From: Niallia endozanthoxylica
GTDB taxonomy: Bacteria; Bacillota; Bacilli; Bacillales; Cytobacillaceae
Length of the DNA stretch: 53,062 nucleotides
Direction of reading: 5' to 3'
Assembly (NCBI RefSeq): GCF_008710145.1
Contig: NZ_VYKL01000033.1
Location: 1 to 53,062, forward strand
Positions within the stretch are counted from its first letter, which is position 1; each line of letters starts with the position of its first letter. A model generated the notes under the pieces. The model saw only the letters and a list, made by a program, of their open reading frames with translations, was not told the origin of the DNA and ran no database searches. Shown here piece after piece: positions 1 through 10,668 of this stretch. Position numbers and translations under genes: made by a program.

Positions 1-110
1 ACCCCTCATTGATGCACGAATGAGGAACGCACTCCTTTTTTCTTGCTTTATCAAATAGGACTAGACTCACATTTTCTCGTACCAATCTTATCATCTCTTT
101 ATCAAAACAA

Positions 111-142
111 AAAGACCCCCAAGCAAAAAGCTTGAGAGCCTT
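111..142 (-). terminator. Rho-independent terminator after rpsI
   Basis: Read on the minus strand, a stem whose core is CAAGC-TTTTT-GCTTG is extended by G-U-rich pairs and followed by GTCTTTTTG. It starts 13 bp past the rpsI stop and would end the rplM-rpsI transcript. Confidence 0.8.
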
Positions 143-154
143 GAAACGTCCAAA

Positions 155-547
155 TTAACGTTTTGAGAACTGAGGCGCACGACGCGCACCTTTAAGACCG
201 TATTTCTTACGTTCTTTCATACGTGGGTCACGAGTTAATAATCCAGCGCGCTTTAAAGTTGTGCGGAATTCTGGATCAGCTTGAAGCAATGCACGAGCAA
301 TACCGTGACGGATTGCACCAGCTTGACCAGTGTAACCTCCACCACTAACATTTACAAGTACATCATAGCTGCCAAGAGTTTCAGTAGCTACTAAAGGTTG
401 GTTAACAACCTCACGTAATGCTGCGAATGGGATATAATCAACCATTTCACGACCATTGATGATTACTTTACCGTCGCCTGGAACTAAACGAACACGTGCA
501 ACGGAGCTTTTACGACGACCAGTACCGATATATTGAACCTGTGCCAA
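155..547 (-). CDS. rpsI: 30S ribosomal protein S9 (uS9)
   Basis: S9 is a small-subunit head protein whose basic tail reaches toward the P-site tRNA. The 130-residue product has the family signature [17 protein letters not shown] near residues 71-87 and ends in the conserved Lys-Arg tail (APQFSKR). The ATG lies just after a GGGAGG ribosome-binding site. It follows rplM by 21 bp and shares its transcript, the universal L13-S9 pair. A terminator follows directly. Length and sequence match other Bacillus S9 proteins and nothing looks unusual. Confidence 0.98.
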   Translation of the reverse strand: MAQVQYIGTGRRKSSVARVRLVPGDGKVIINGREMVDYIPFAALREVVNQPLVATETLGSYDVLVNVSGGGYTGQAGAIRHGIARALLQADPEFRTTLKRAGLLTRDPRMKERKKYGLKGARRAPQFSKR

Positions 548-568
548 GATAATAACCTCCCTTATAAA

Positions 569-1006
569 TTATCCACGAAGTTCGTAAACTTCAGGTTTTT
601 GAGCTTGGTGCGGATGTTCGCTACCAGCATATACATGTAATTTGCTGAACATTTGACGACCAAGAGTATTCTTTGGAAGCATACCTTTGATTGCTAGTTC
701 AAGCATTCTTGTTGGGTAGTTTGTACGCATTTCAAGAGCCGTTCTTTGTTTTAAACCACCTGGGTGATTACTGTGACGGTAGTAAATTTTATCTTGTAAT
801 TTATTACCAGTTAATTCGATTTTTGAAGCATTTAAGATGATAACGTGATCACCTGTGTCAACATGTGGTGTGTAAGTTGGTTTATGTTTACCGCGTAAGA
901 TAGATGCAACTTCAGAAGCAAGGCGACCTAATGTTTTGCCTTCTGCATCAACCACGTACCATTTACGCTCAATATTTTGTGCATTCGCCATAAACGTTGT
1001 ACGCAT
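569..1006 (-). CDS. rplM: 50S ribosomal protein L13 (uL13)
   Basis: L13 is an early-assembling large-subunit protein that binds 23S rRNA. The 145-residue product starts [10 protein letters not shown], matching the usual Bacillus N-terminus, and carries the conserved blocks [22 protein letters not shown] (split near residues 25-46) and HPGGLK. TTAGGAGGG precedes the ATG at good spacing. It is first gene of a two-gene operon with rpsI, driven by its own promoter and preceded by an L13-type leader hairpin, so autoregulation by free L13 is likely by analogy with other Firmicutes. Confidence 0.98.
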   Translation of the reverse strand: MRTTFMANAQNIERKWYVVDAEGKTLGRLASEVASILRGKHKPTYTPHVDTGDHVIILNASKIELTGNKLQDKIYYRHSNHPGGLKQRTALEMRTNYPTRMLELAIKGMLPKNTLGRQMFSKLHVYAGSEHPHQAQKPEVYELRG

Positions 1007-1059
1007 GAATTTCCCTCCTAATAATAACTGTTCATTTTTTTAAAAAAGTACATTCGCAT

Positions 1060-1105
1060 ATTTAATCACAATAAGTTCCGGGGCTTATCGTGGGATTAAA
1101 AATCA
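1060..1105 (-). promoter_or_regulatory. L13-type ribosomal leader hairpin
   Basis: The rplM 5' UTR contains a bulged hairpin. ACGATAAG pairs with CTTATTGT, a CC bulge follows, then AATC pairs with GATT; the loop is CCCCGGAA. Position and form fit the L13 leader family known upstream of rplM in Firmicutes. Autogenous control by L13 is inferred from that family. Confidence 0.7.
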
Positions 1106-1114
1106 TACCATATA

Positions 1115-1143
1115 ATAATATAACCTAACTTACCTAATGTCAA
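1115..1143 (-). promoter_or_regulatory. SigA-type promoter of rplM-rpsI
   Basis: Minus strand: TTGACA (1138-1143), 17-bp spacer, TATTAT (1115-1120). Transcription would start about 100 nt upstream of the rplM ATG and include the L13 leader. Confidence 0.85.
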
Positions 1144-1173
1144 GAAAATGTTACACCAGGTTTAGTTGCTTTG

Positions 1174-1196
1174 AAAAAAAAGCGGAAACTCCTTGC
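1174..1196 (-). terminator. Weak candidate terminator between truA and rplM
   Basis: On the minus strand an imperfect GCAAGGA/TTCCGC stem is followed by eight Ts. It lies upstream of the rplM promoter in a position with no gene of its own to terminate, so its purpose is unclear and the stem is weak. Confidence 0.3.
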
Positions 1197-1276
1197 TCAG
1201 ACCCTACAGACATAGGCCAATCCCAGGGGTCTAGGCATCGCAACTTGCTTGTATAAAGGTGAGAAAGTACCCTATA

Positions 1277-2014
1277 TTAGTAAAACACTTTCCATAAATA
1301 TAAACCATGCGAAGCAGCCGTTTTGCCTGCCAGACTGCGATCCTTGCCAGCTAGAATAGCTTTCATTTCATCAGGCTGGCGAAGTCCGCGACCTGTTTCT
1401 AATAAAGTGCCTACGAGAATTCTAACCATGTTGTAAAGAAATCCGTCACCGGCAAAGCGGAACATTAATTGATCTCCGTCTTTATCCATTTCAATCCTTT
1501 GAAGCGTGCGAACACGGTCTTCTACTTCTGTTTTTGCCGAACAAAAACTAGTAAAGTCATGAGTCCCAATTAAATAGGCCGCAGCTTCTTTCATTTTCTC
1601 GATATCCAGCTGGTAGCCGAATTGAAATTGATAATGTCGTGTAAAAGGATCCTTAACATCCGAAAGCCGGATAAAATATCGATATTCCTTCCCCTTAGCG
1701 TCAAAGCGCGCATGAAAGTCAGGCGCAGCCTTCTCTGCCTTTAGAATGACAATATCATCAGGCAGAAGTGAATGAAGTGCCTTCACCCATCTGTCCTCAG
1801 GTATTTGTAACGGAGAATCAAAGTGAATGACCTGACCCTTGGCATGAACCCCTGCATCCGTTCTGCCTGATGCCGAGATCCTAATCGTACTGCCTTTATG
1901 AAGCTTTCTCAATGCCTCTTCGATTTCACTTTGAACCGTCCGCTTACCAGGCTGAACCTGATAACCGGAAAATAAAGTGCCATCGTAGCTTATCGTACAT
2001 TTATACCGCTGCAT
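1277..2014 (-). CDS. truA: tRNA pseudouridine(38-40) synthase
   Basis: TruA converts uridines 38-40 of the tRNA anticodon stem-loop to pseudouridine. The 245-residue product has the catalytic motif [17 protein letters not shown] near residues 49-65, with the nucleophilic Asp in RTDAG, and the C-terminal [17 protein letters not shown] block near 192-208. Length is normal for Bacillus TruA. It follows ecfT by 11 bp and is probably co-transcribed with the ECF transporter genes, the standard Bacillus arrangement. It is a tRNA-modification gene carried at the end of a ribosomal cluster. Confidence 0.97.
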   Translation of the reverse strand: MQRYKCTISYDGTLFSGYQVQPGKRTVQSEIEEALRKLHKGSTIRISASGRTDAGVHAKGQVIHFDSPLQIPEDRWVKALHSLLPDDIVILKAEKAAPDFHARFDAKGKEYRYFIRLSDVKDPFTRHYQFQFGYQLDIEKMKEAAAYLIGTHDFTSFCSAKTEVEDRVRTLQRIEMDKDGDQLMFRFAGDGFLYNMVRILVGTLLETGRGLRQPDEMKAILAGKDRSLAGKTAASHGLYLWKVFY

Positions 2015-2025
2015 TGGTTACCTCA

Positions 2026-2823
2026 CTACGTTCGAAATATGATTAATAAGACTGTAACAACAGCCAATAATAATAACATGGCTGTATCTGCAAACGTCCA
2101 GTTTAACTGACGATACTTCGTCCTGCCTTCACCGCCGCGATAGCCCCTTGCTTCCATAGCAACAGCAAGCTCCTCTGCCCTTTTAAACGAGCTAATAAAT
2201 AATGGAATGAGAAGCGGAATAATCGCCTTGAGACGATCCTTTACAGGGCCGCTGGAAAAGTCAACGCCACGGGCCGTCTGTGCTTTCATAATGATATCTG
2301 TTTCCTGCATAAGCGTCGGAATAAACCGAAGCGAGATTGACATCATCAACGCCAGCTCATGAACAGGAAATTTAACCTTTTTAAGCGGAGCAAGCAAATA
2401 CTCAATTCCATCCGTTATCTCGATAGGCGTGGTCGTGAGTGTCAATAACGACGTCAATAAGATTAAAAGGAAAAAACGCGTAGAAATAAATAGCCCTTGT
2501 CTAATTCCCTCTTCATATATCTTAATAATGCCCCAATCGATAACAATATCCCCTTCACGAGTAAAAAGGAAGTGGATCAGCAAGGTAAATATAACAAGCC
2601 ATATAACAGGAATAAGGCCAAGTAAAATGAAACGTACAGGTACCTTTGATTGCATAATCATAAATATTGTATAAAGTAATAAAATACCATAAGTAATCGC
2701 ATTATTCGCAATAAAGACGATACAAACAAAGAGAAAGACAATCAGCAGCTTTGATCTTGGGTCTAGCCGATGGAGAAGTGAGTCTGCTGGGACATAGCGG
2801 CCAAAAATCATTTTATCCATCAT
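2026..2823 (-). CDS. ecfT: ECF transporter transmembrane protein EcfT
   Basis: EcfT is the membrane scaffold of group II energy-coupling factor transporters. It links the two ATPases to exchangeable substrate-binding S components for vitamins and micronutrients. The 265-residue product has several hydrophobic segments (about residues 25-80, 105-130 and 243-262) and two Ala-Arg-Gly coupling motifs, TARGVDF near 183 and EARGYRGG near 224, in the cytoplasmic coupling helices. Its ATG overlaps the ecfA2 stop by 4 bp (ATGA), which suggests translational coupling. No S-component gene lies nearby, as expected for this shared module. Confidence 0.96.
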   Translation of the reverse strand: MMDKMIFGRYVPADSLLHRLDPRSKLLIVFLFVCIVFIANNAITYGILLLYTIFMIMQSKVPVRFILLGLIPVIWLVIFTLLIHFLFTREGDIVIDWGIIKIYEEGIRQGLFISTRFFLLILLTSLLTLTTTPIEITDGIEYLLAPLKKVKFPVHELALMMSISLRFIPTLMQETDIIMKAQTARGVDFSSGPVKDRLKAIIPLLIPLFISSFKRAEELAVAMEARGYRGGEGRTKYRQLNWTFADTAMLLLLAVVTVLLIIFRT

Positions 2824-3689
2824 TTGGGCACACCTCTTTTCATAGAAGCAGCCACAGACTCTGCTAATTGTTCCGTAGTCAGGCAGATTCGGTCCAGCTT
2901 TACTTTACAGGTTTCCTCAAAGCTTTTCTGGAAACGAATGACCTCCGGAACATCTAGGCCAAGCTCAATCAAGCCTTCAGGAGAGGCAAAAATCTCCTCA
3001 GGAGTTCCTTTTTTGTATACCTCACCTTTATGCATCACAATAATTTGGTCAGCATAGCGTGCAGCATCCTCCATACTGTGTGTGACAAGGATAGTTGAAA
3101 GTTTCTTTTCCTTGTGAAGTGAATAGAACATATTCATGATTTCCTTGCGGCCGCGCGGATCAAGGCCAGCTGTTGGTTCATCCAAGACAATTACATCTGG
3201 TTCCATAGCCAGGACACCTGCTATAGCTACCCGTCTCATTTGACCGCCGGAGAGATCAAACGGAGACTTTTGCAAATAGTCCTCTGAAAGACCCACTTGC
3301 TTAATCACTTCTTTTGCTCTTCGTTTCGCTTCTTCCTCAGACACACCGAAATTCATTGGACCAAAGCAAATATCCTTTTCAATGGTCTCTTCAAATAATT
3401 GGTGTTCAGGAAACTGGAAAACAATCCCAACTTTTTGTCTTACCTTTTTTAGATGCTTTTGCTTTTGACCTGCTGTAATTTCTGTGTCACCAATAATCAT
3501 TTTTCCTTTTGTCGGCTTTAACAATGCATTCAAATGCTGAAGCACGGTTGACTTGCCAGAACCTGTATGGCCGATAATAGCAAGATACGTACCTTCAGGA
3601 ATATCAAAGGACACATTTTTTAATGCCAGCCGTTCAAAAGGTGTATTAGCCTGATAACGGTATTCTACCTGTTGAAGTGAGATGTCCAT
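2820..3689 (-). CDS. ecfA2: ECF transporter ATP-binding protein EcfA2
   Basis: One of the two different ATPases of the ECF module. The 289-residue product shows Walker [10 protein letters not shown] (about residues 40-48), a Q-loop in [16 protein letters not shown], signature LSGGQ (about 146-150), Walker [14 protein letters not shown] and an H-loop VTHSMED. Its start overlaps the end of ecfA1 by 25 bp and its stop overlaps ecfT by 4 bp, so the three subunits form a tightly coupled translation unit. The order ecfA1-ecfA2-ecfT is the usual Bacillus one. Confidence 0.96.
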   Translation of the reverse strand: MDISLQQVEYRYQANTPFERLALKNVSFDIPEGTYLAIIGHTGSGKSTVLQHLNALLKPTKGKMIIGDTEITAGQKQKHLKKVRQKVGIVFQFPEHQLFEETIEKDICFGPMNFGVSEEEAKRRAKEVIKQVGLSEDYLQKSPFDLSGGQMRRVAIAGVLAMEPDVIVLDEPTAGLDPRGRKEIMNMFYSLHKEKKLSTILVTHSMEDAARYADQIIVMHKGEVYKKGTPEEIFASPEGLIELGLDVPEVIRFQKSFEETCKVKLDRICLTTEQLAESVAASMKRGVPK

Positions 3690-4504
3690 AGCTCTTCCAC
3701 CAACTCTTTTTCAGATAAATAAGGCTTATCAATCCATATGCCCTTTTCTTTTAACAGCTTGCTCATTTTGACCGGGAATGGAATATCCAGGCCTAGAGCA
3801 ATCAGCTCCTCATCCATTTGGAAAATCTCTTCCGGAGTCCCTTCACGGTAAAGCTTTCCTTTGTTCATCACAATAATTCGGTCGGCCTTTGCTGCCTCCT
3901 CTAAATCATGTGTGATAGAAATGACGGTCATATTATGATTTGACTTTAATTCTCTAACCGTATGAAGTACCTCTTCCCGGCCGCGCGGATCAAGCATGGA
4001 TGTCGCTTCATCCAAAATAATAAGTGCCGGACGGAGTGCTATAACTCCTGCAATGGCCACTCTTTGCTTTTGACCTCCGGAAAGATTATGCGGTTCTTGA
4101 TTTAGAAAGGATTCCATTTTCACCTTTTCTAACGACGTTTTGACCCGTTGAACCATATCATCCCTTGGAACCCCATTATTTTCTAAGGCAAATGCAACAT
4201 CATCCTGGACAGTTGCTCCGACAAACTGATTATCAGGATTCTGAAACACCATTCCAACTAATTTACGAACATCCCAAACACTTTCCTCTGTTAAAGGAAT
4301 TCCGCATACGGTAATATGACCCTCCTTAGGAAATTGAAGCCCGTTTAAAAGCTTGGCCAGGGTTGATTTTCCCGACCCATTATGCCCGACAATTGCCAGC
4401 CATTCTCCTTCATAGATTGTCATCGTCACATCATCAAGAGCAAAAGATGCTTGATCTTCATATTGGTATGATATATTTTCTATTTGAACTAGCGGCTTTT
4501 TCAT
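3665..4504 (-). CDS. ecfA1: ECF transporter ATP-binding protein EcfA1
   Basis: First ATPase of the ECF transporter module. The 279-residue product has Walker [10 protein letters not shown] (about residues 40-48), Q-loop [10 protein letters not shown], signature LSGGQ (about 143-147), Walker [14 protein letters not shown] and an ITHDLEE switch region. AGAGGAGG precedes the ATG at normal spacing. It is separated from rplQ by an unusually long 545-bp gap carrying several terminator-like hairpins. It therefore probably has its own promoter, although I could not identify a convincing one. Confidence 0.96.
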   Translation of the reverse strand: MKKPLVQIENISYQYEDQASFALDDVTMTIYEGEWLAIVGHNGSGKSTLAKLLNGLQFPKEGHITVCGIPLTEESVWDVRKLVGMVFQNPDNQFVGATVQDDVAFALENNGVPRDDMVQRVKTSLEKVKMESFLNQEPHNLSGGQKQRVAIAGVIALRPALIILDEATSMLDPRGREEVLHTVRELKSNHNMTVISITHDLEEAAKADRIIVMNKGKLYREGTPEEIFQMDEELIALGLDIPFPVKMSKLLKEKGIWIDKPYLSEKELVEELWTSHFNR

Positions 4505-4524
4505 CCTTGGCCTCCTCTCAGCTC

Positions 4525-4653
4525 AGCAATCGATATTCACGATTCGCCATCTTTCTACACTATACTAAACTAATCCCATTAAAATCTACTATATAGGGAA
4601 TAAAAAAAATACTCGCCAATAGGCGAGCTTATGATTGTGAAGCAATCGATATT
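4525..4653. repeat. 13-bp direct repeat flanking the ecfA1 upstream hairpin
   Basis: The sequence AGCAATCGATATT occurs at 4525-4537, within the ecfA1 5' UTR, and again at 4641-4653, beyond the hairpin at 4602-4627. Two identical 13-mers this close are unlikely by chance, but their role is unknown. They could be protein-binding sites or the scar of a small duplication. Confidence 0.55.
4602..4627 (-). terminator. Rho-independent terminator upstream of ecfA1
   Basis: Minus strand: CTCGCC-TATT-GGCGAG followed by TATTTTTTTT. It lies just upstream of the ecfA1 5' UTR and would stop read-through from the alpha operon before the ECF genes. Confidence 0.85.
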
Positions 4654-4763
4654 GTTGACATATTATGTGAGTACACTCATGCAGAATCAGTGCAGTTTAC
4701 CTGCAAACTGCAAATAGAGATTGCCACCCAAATCATTGCTCAGAAAAATTCAGGGATAGCACA

Positions 4764-4832
4764 AAAAAGCCTGCGTCTTTTCACAATGGCAAATATTTGT
4801 CCATTAACAGTTCTGTGAAAAGACGCATGAGC
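4764..4832 (-). terminator. Long hairpin terminator in the rplQ-ecfA1 gap
   Basis: Perfect 14-bp arms (4772-4785 and 4814-4827) enclose a loop with a smaller inner hairpin (AATGG/CCATT around a CAAATATTTG palindrome). On the minus strand the outer stem is followed by GGCTTTTTTG, typical of intrinsic termination. Confidence 0.75.
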
Positions 4833-4984
4833 TAGACGAGATATGTCAGAATGTGTCACGCTGAATCAATTGACACAAGCACACAATCAAATAGTGTACC
4901 ATCCATTACAATGGAGGGACATACTCATCGTAACGCTCTTTTTTGGCTGTGTGAGAATATCTTCTCACTGATTCGATGGTTTTG

Positions 4985-5033
4985 AAAAAAGGGCACGAAC
5001 AAGTTCAATGTAAAACTGTCCTATGCCCTTGTT
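4985..5033 (-). terminator. Rho-independent terminator after rplQ
   Basis: Minus strand: AAGGGCA (5024-5030) pairs with TGCCCTT (4989-4995), followed by a run of Ts. A second pair, AACAAG (5028-5033) with CTTGTT (4998-5003), overlaps the first, so the two helices are interlocked. It begins 17 bp after the rplQ stop and would end the S10-spc-alpha transcript. Confidence 0.8.
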
Positions 5034-5049
5034 GGAAATTAAATCATAA

Positions 5050-5451
<402 letters not shown>

Positions 5452-5492
5452 TTATAAATTAGCAATCAGACATCGTTAACCAGGTTAACGAA

Positions 5493-6437
5493 TCAGTCAT
5501 CTTTACGTAAGCCTAACCCAAGCTCTTCTAATTTATGTTTTACTTCTTCAAGAGATTTTCTACCAAGATTACGTACTTTCATCATATCTTCTTCAGTCTT
5601 ATTAGCTAATTCCTGAACAGTGTTGATGCCTGCACGCTTTAGGCAGTTATATGAACGAACAGAAAGATCTAATTCTTCAATTGTCATCTCTAGAACTTTT
5701 TCTTTTTGATCTTCTTCTTTTTCAACCATAATCTCAGCGTTTTGAGCTTCATCTGTCAAGCCGACAAAAATGTTTAAATGCTCATTTAAAATCTTTGCCC
5801 CAAGTGCAATTGCATCTTGCGGACCTGTGCTGCCATCTGTCCAAACATCAAGTGTTAACTTATCAAAGTTAGTCATTTGACCGACACGTGTATTTTCCAC
5901 CTGGTAAGAGACACGCGAAACTGGAGTGTAAATAGAGTCGATAGGAATTACACCGATTGGTTGGTCTTCCCGTTTGTTTTGATCAGCAGGAGTATATCCT
6001 CTACCACGACGGGCAGTCAATCTCATTCGTAGATGACCATTTGAACCAAGCGTTGCAATGTGAAGATCAGGATTTAGGATTTCAACATCACTATCGTGTG
6101 TTACATCCGCTGCTTTCACAACACCTTCGCCTTGTACATCAATTTCAAGAGTCTTTTCTTCATCAGAATAGATTTTAAGTGCCATTTTTTTAATGTTTAA
6201 GATGATTGACGTAACATCTTCAACTACACCTTCAATTGTAGAGAACTCATGAAGTACTCCGTCAATTTGAATCGATGTAACAGCAGCGCCAGGAAGTGAG
6301 GACAATAAAATACGACGTAAGGAGTTACCTAATGTAGTACCATATCCACGCTCAAGCGGCTCCACGACGAACTTTCCATATTTGGCATCATCGCTGATCT
6401 CAATCGTTTCGATTTTTGGTTTTTCTATTTCGATCAT
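5493..6437 (-). CDS. rpoA: RNA polymerase alpha subunit
   Basis: Alpha forms the dimer scaffold for RNA polymerase assembly, and its C-terminal domain contacts UP elements and activators. The 314-residue product has the N-terminal dimerisation domain ([16 protein letters not shown] near residues 36-51), an acidic linker around 236-245, and the two helix-hairpin-helix elements of the C-terminal domain ([24 protein letters not shown]). A frame one codon longer would begin at TTG; I chose ATG because AAGGAGGG lies 9 nt upstream and it gives the B. subtilis length. It also has a candidate promoter in the rpsK-rpoA gap. Confidence 0.97.
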   Translation of the reverse strand: MIEIEKPKIETIEISDDAKYGKFVVEPLERGYGTTLGNSLRRILLSSLPGAAVTSIQIDGVLHEFSTIEGVVEDVTSIILNIKKMALKIYSDEEKTLEIDVQGEGVVKAADVTHDSDVEILNPDLHIATLGSNGHLRMRLTARRGRGYTPADQNKREDQPIGVIPIDSIYTPVSRVSYQVENTRVGQMTNFDKLTLDVWTDGSTGPQDAIALGAKILNEHLNIFVGLTDEAQNAEIMVEKEEDQKEKVLEMTIEELDLSVRSYNCLKRAGINTVQELANKTEEDMMKVRNLGRKSLEEVKHKLEELGLGLRKDD

Positions 6438-6470
6438 CAAAATATACCCTCCTTCAAAACGTCGAAACCC

Positions 6471-6488
6471 CGGCTAGGTTCCTAACCG
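6471..6488 (-). other. Hairpin in the rpoA 5' UTR
   Basis: Minus strand CGGTTAG-GAAC-CTAGCCG forms a 7-bp stem with one G-U pair, some 35 nt upstream of the rpoA ATG. No T tract follows, so it is not a terminator; it may influence RNA stability. Confidence 0.4.
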
Positions 6489-6561
6489 AAATTCCCCCAG
6501 TATACATCCCATTTGTGCACAACAACTGGAATAATCATTCTGTATAAAAGAAATAAATTCT

Positions 6562-6590
6562 ATCATAACCCATTATAGACAAGGTTACAA
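6562..6590 (-). promoter_or_regulatory. Candidate promoter of rpoA-rplQ
   Basis: Minus strand TTGTAA (6585-6590), 17-bp spacer, TATGAT (6562-6567) in the 169-bp gap between rpsK and rpoA. It would give extra expression of rpoA and rplQ from within the superoperon. Confidence 0.5.
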
Positions 6591-6606
6591 ATTCTATACA
6601 GAAAAA

Positions 6607-6996
<390 letters not shown>

Positions 6997-7019
6997 TTAA
7001 AGTATACCTCCTTTACCGA

Positions 7020-7385
7020 TTATTTCTTTTTGTTCGCTACAGTCTTACGAGGACCTTTGCGTGTACGAGCGTTGTTTTTAGTATTTTGTCCACGAACTGG
7101 TAAACCACGACGGTGACGAAGTCCGCGGTAGCATCCGATTTCCATTAGACGCTTAATGTTAAGAGAAACCTCACGACGAAGGTCACCTTCAACCTTTAAT
7201 CTGTCAATAATTTCACGGATTTTGTTTAATTCATCTTCTGTTAAATCGCGAACGCGTGTGTCTTCAGATACACCTGCTTCAGCTAATACCTTTTGAGCAG
7301 TGATTTTACCAATACCATAGATATAAGTTAATGAGATAACAATACGTTTTTCACGTGGAATATCTACACCTGCAATACGTGCCAT
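7020..7385 (-). CDS. rpsM: 30S ribosomal protein S13 (uS13)
   Basis: S13 sits in the head of the small subunit, forms intersubunit bridges with the 50S particle and contacts P-site tRNA. The 121-residue product starts [14 protein letters not shown], has the helix-two-turn-helix region [14 protein letters not shown] and the signature [27 protein letters not shown], and ends in a basic tail. AAGGAGGTG precedes the ATG. It lies between rpmJ and rpsK with short gaps and no internal terminator, so it belongs to the same transcript. Confidence 0.98.
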   Translation of the reverse strand: MARIAGVDIPREKRIVISLTYIYGIGKITAQKVLAEAGVSEDTRVRDLTEDELNKIREIIDRLKVEGDLRREVSLNIKRLMEIGCYRGLRHRRGLPVRGQNTKNNARTRKGPRKTVANKKK

Positions 7386-7408
7386 ATATTATGCGCACCT
7401 CCTTCTTA

Positions 7409-7779
<371 letters not shown>

Positions 7780-7817
7780 CGAGACCATTCTCCCTTCTTT
7801 TTCAAGTATCTATTCAA

Positions 7818-7984
7818 GGCTTTATTCCTAAAGCGCTATATTAGTAGACCCTAATGTAAGTCTTGCCCGATGCTAGATCCCACATACTCTTGCGCAATGG
7901 TTAGGCCGTTTGATTCTGTATACGATTGAATGGTGTGGGAGATGTTCGATAAACGTTCACCTAGTCGCACATGTTTACAAAGGA
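7818..7984 (-). pseudogene. map: Remnant of methionine aminopeptidase (map)
   Basis: Directly after the adk stop, a minus-strand frame reads LCKHVRLGERLSNISH, then TIQSYTESNGLTIAQEYVG, then SSIGQDLH and a stop at 7851-7853. It matches the interior of Bacillus methionine aminopeptidase (VKPGERLSNISHAIQ...REYVGHGVGQDLHEDP). Past the stop the same frame still resembles PQIPHYG..NKG, with a second stop. Start, N-terminal half and C-terminus are gone, and the GHG metal-ligand histidine reads GSS. In B. subtilis an intact map lies here. Removal of initiator Met is essential, so another map copy must exist in the genome. Confidence 0.9.
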
Positions 7985-8677
<693 letters not shown>

Positions 8678-8703
8678 TTATATCTAGAATCCCTACTACA
8701 AGA

Positions 8704-9999
8704 TTATTTGATAAACCCTTTATAGTGACGTTTCACTAATTGAGATTCCAGTTGCTTCATTGTTTCAAGTGCAACACCGATAACAATCAAAAGACTGGTT
8801 CCGCCAATTTGTGCTGATTGCGGCAATCCGGCAACCTTTGTGAAAAAGACAGGCAGGACAGCAATCACAGTCAGGAATATAGAGCCAACAAAAGTTAAAC
8901 GATATAACGTACTAGTTAAATACTGCTGTGTATTTAGTCCAGGACGAATACCGGGTATATATCCACCTTGTTTCTTCAAGTTCTCTGCCACTTGTTCAGG
9001 ATTCACTTGAATAAAGGCATAGAAATACGTGAACGCAATGATTAGAGCAGCGTAAATGACCATTCCAATTGGAGTTGTATAATCAAATACTTTCTGAATC
9101 CAAAGCGTCACATCGTTTTGCTCAAAAAATGAGGCAATCGTTCTAGGTGTCACAATAAATGACACAGCAAAAATGACAGGAATTACTCCAGCTGCATTAA
9201 CTTTTAAAGGTAAGTGTGTCGATTGTCCACCGACAGGATTACGTCCTGCAGTCATTCGCTTTGCATATTGGATTGGGATTTTTCTTAATGCCTCTTGAAC
9301 AAAAATAACACCAACAACAATAGCAATAATTGCAATCACAATTAACAATACCGTAACGATACGAAGAAAAATCTCTTCCCCGGCATTCTCAAATTGTTGA
9401 GCATAAATTTGATTGACTATATTAGGAATACCAGAAACAATACCTGCAAAGATGATAATGGAAATTCCATTACCAACACCCTTTGAGGTGATTTCTTCCC
9501 CTAACCATAAAAGAAATGCAGTTCCTGCTGTTAATACAACTGATATTAATAAATATGTTCCAATGTTGGGATTTTCAATTAGCATCCCGCCAGCCATATT
9601 ATTAAAGCCATATGACATACCTAAAGCTTGGATAAATCCAAGAATGATTGTAAAATATCGTGTAAATTGAGCTAATTTACGACGACCAACCTCACCTTGT
9701 TTTGACCATTCCGTAAATTTTGGAACAACATCCATCTGTAATAATTGAATGATGATGGAAGCTGTAATATACGGCATAATCCCCATTGCCAGAATTGAGA
9801 AGTTATTTAACGCTCCCCCAGCAAATGTATTCAATACTCCAAACACACTAAGCTGATCTTGAGCAGCGAGAATCTCTGCATTCACATTCGGTACAGGGAT
9901 AAATGTACCGATGCGAAATACAATCAACATTAAAAGGGTGAATATGATCTTTCGTCTTATATCACCCACGCGCATAAAATTGGAGATTGTCTGAAACAT
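8704..9999 (-). CDS. secY: Protein translocase subunit SecY
   Basis: SecY is the pore subunit of the Sec channel that moves proteins across or into the membrane. The 431-residue product starts [20 protein letters not shown] and contains ten hydrophobic segments, with the plug region after [12 protein letters not shown] and the conserved cytoplasmic loop [11 protein letters not shown] near residue 260. Its ATG overlaps the rplO stop by one base (TAATG), suggesting coupled translation. Partner SecE is encoded at 36091-36273. The location between rplO and adk is standard. Confidence 0.98.
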   Translation of the reverse strand: MFQTISNFMRVGDIRRKIIFTLLMLIVFRIGTFIPVPNVNAEILAAQDQLSVFGVLNTFAGGALNNFSILAMGIMPYITASIIIQLLQMDVVPKFTEWSKQGEVGRRKLAQFTRYFTIILGFIQALGMSYGFNNMAGGMLIENPNIGTYLLISVVLTAGTAFLLWLGEEITSKGVGNGISIIIFAGIVSGIPNIVNQIYAQQFENAGEEIFLRIVTVLLIVIAIIAIVVGVIFVQEALRKIPIQYAKRMTAGRNPVGGQSTHLPLKVNAAGVIPVIFAVSFIVTPRTIASFFEQNDVTLWIQKVFDYTTPIGMVIYAALIIAFTYFYAFIQVNPEQVAENLKKQGGYIPGIRPGLNTQQYLTSTLYRLTFVGSIFLTVIAVLPVFFTKVAGLPQSAQIGGTSLLIVIGVALETMKQLESQLVKRHYKGFIK

Positions 10000-10439
10000 T
10001 AAATCACCTCAGCATTACCGCCGGCAGCTTCAATTGATTCCTTTGCAGCAGAGGAGAATTTATGAGCTTTAACAGAAAGCTTCTTCTCAAGAGTTCCTTT
10101 TCCAAGGATTTTGATTCCAGACTTTTCGTTACTTACGATACCTGTTTCAATTAACAATTCTGGAGTAACTTCTGTTCCCTCTTCAAAACGGTTAAGAACG
10201 TCAAGGTTAACGATCGCGTACTCTTTACGGTTAATGTTTGTAAAACCACGTTTTGGTAAACGACGGAATAAAGGAGTTTGACCACCTTCAAATCCAAGAC
10301 GAACACCACCGCCTGAACGGGCATTTTGTCCTTTATGACCTTTACCAGCAGTTTTACCATTACCAGATCCGATACCGCGTCCTTTACGCTTGCGCTCATG
10401 ACGAGAACCCTCTGCAGGTTTTAATTCATGAAGTTTCAT
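9999..10439 (-). CDS. rplO: 50S ribosomal protein L15 (uL15)
   Basis: L15 is a late-assembling large-subunit protein whose long extension threads into 23S rRNA. The 146-residue product starts [22 protein letters not shown] and has the glycine-rich basic segment [20 protein letters not shown] near residues 24-43, then [28 protein letters not shown] precedes the ATG. Its stop overlaps the secY start by one base. Position and length are as in other Bacillus spc operons. Confidence 0.98.
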   Translation of the reverse strand: MKLHELKPAEGSRHERKRKGRGIGSGNGKTAGKGHKGQNARSGGGVRLGFEGGQTPLFRRLPKRGFTNINRKEYAIVNLDVLNRFEEGTEVTPELLIETGIVSNEKSGIKILGKGTLEKKLSVKAHKFSSAAKESIEAAGGNAEVI

Positions 10440-10472
10440 TTTGGCACCTCCTTATTTTTAAGAAGAATGATA

Positions 10473-10655
10473 TTAGTTTTCTTTAACAGTTACTAAGTGA
10501 GCAACTTTGTTAATCATTCCGCGAATTGCAGGATTGTCCTGCTGCTCAACTGTTTGGTTTAATTTACGTAAACCAAGAGCCTTAACAGTTTCTTTTTGAT
10601 CTTGTGGTCGACCGATAACACTGCGAGTGAGGGTAATTTGTAATTTATTTGTCAT
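10473..10655 (-). CDS. rpmD: 50S ribosomal protein L30 (uL30)
   Basis: A 60-residue product, [20 protein letters not shown]..., matching bacterial L30 with its [24 protein letters not shown] core. L30 binds 5S-proximal regions of 23S rRNA. AAGGAGGG precedes the ATG. The gene lies between rpsE (13-bp gap) and rplO in the spc operon and is translated from the common transcript. Its short length is normal for the family, which lacks the extension of archaeal and eukaryotic L7/L30. Confidence 0.97.
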   Translation of the reverse strand: MTNKLQITLTRSVIGRPQDQKETVKALGLRKLNQTVEQQDNPAIRGMINKVAHLVTVKEN

Positions 10656-10668
10656 TATAGTTCCCTCC

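Larger units (their letters stand above)
4505..5049. other. Long hairpin-rich intergenic region between rplQ and ecfA1
   Basis: This 545-bp gap has no recognisable protein gene. Besides the three terminator-like hairpins listed separately it holds inverted repeats at 4691-4712 (TGCAGTTT/AAACTGCA), 4852-4877 (TGTGTCA/TGACACA), 4902-4915 (TCCATT/AATGGA) and 4951-4968 (GTGAGAA/TTCTCAC). It may contain a structured RNA or be decayed sequence; neither is shown. Confidence 0.5.

Noticed and set aside
4..25. Inverted repeat CCTCATT/AATGAGG at the window edge
   Set aside because: The T run on the plus strand is ten bases away and no gene is visible beyond the edge, so I cannot call it a terminator.
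4561..4600. Promoter for ecfA1 in the region GATTTTAATGG...TATAGT
   Set aside because: A TATAGT-like -10 exists but no acceptable -35 at 16-18 bp, so it was not listed.
10151..10399. Minus-strand 82-codon frame inside rplO
   Set aside because: It overlaps rplO in another frame without a binding site or homology.
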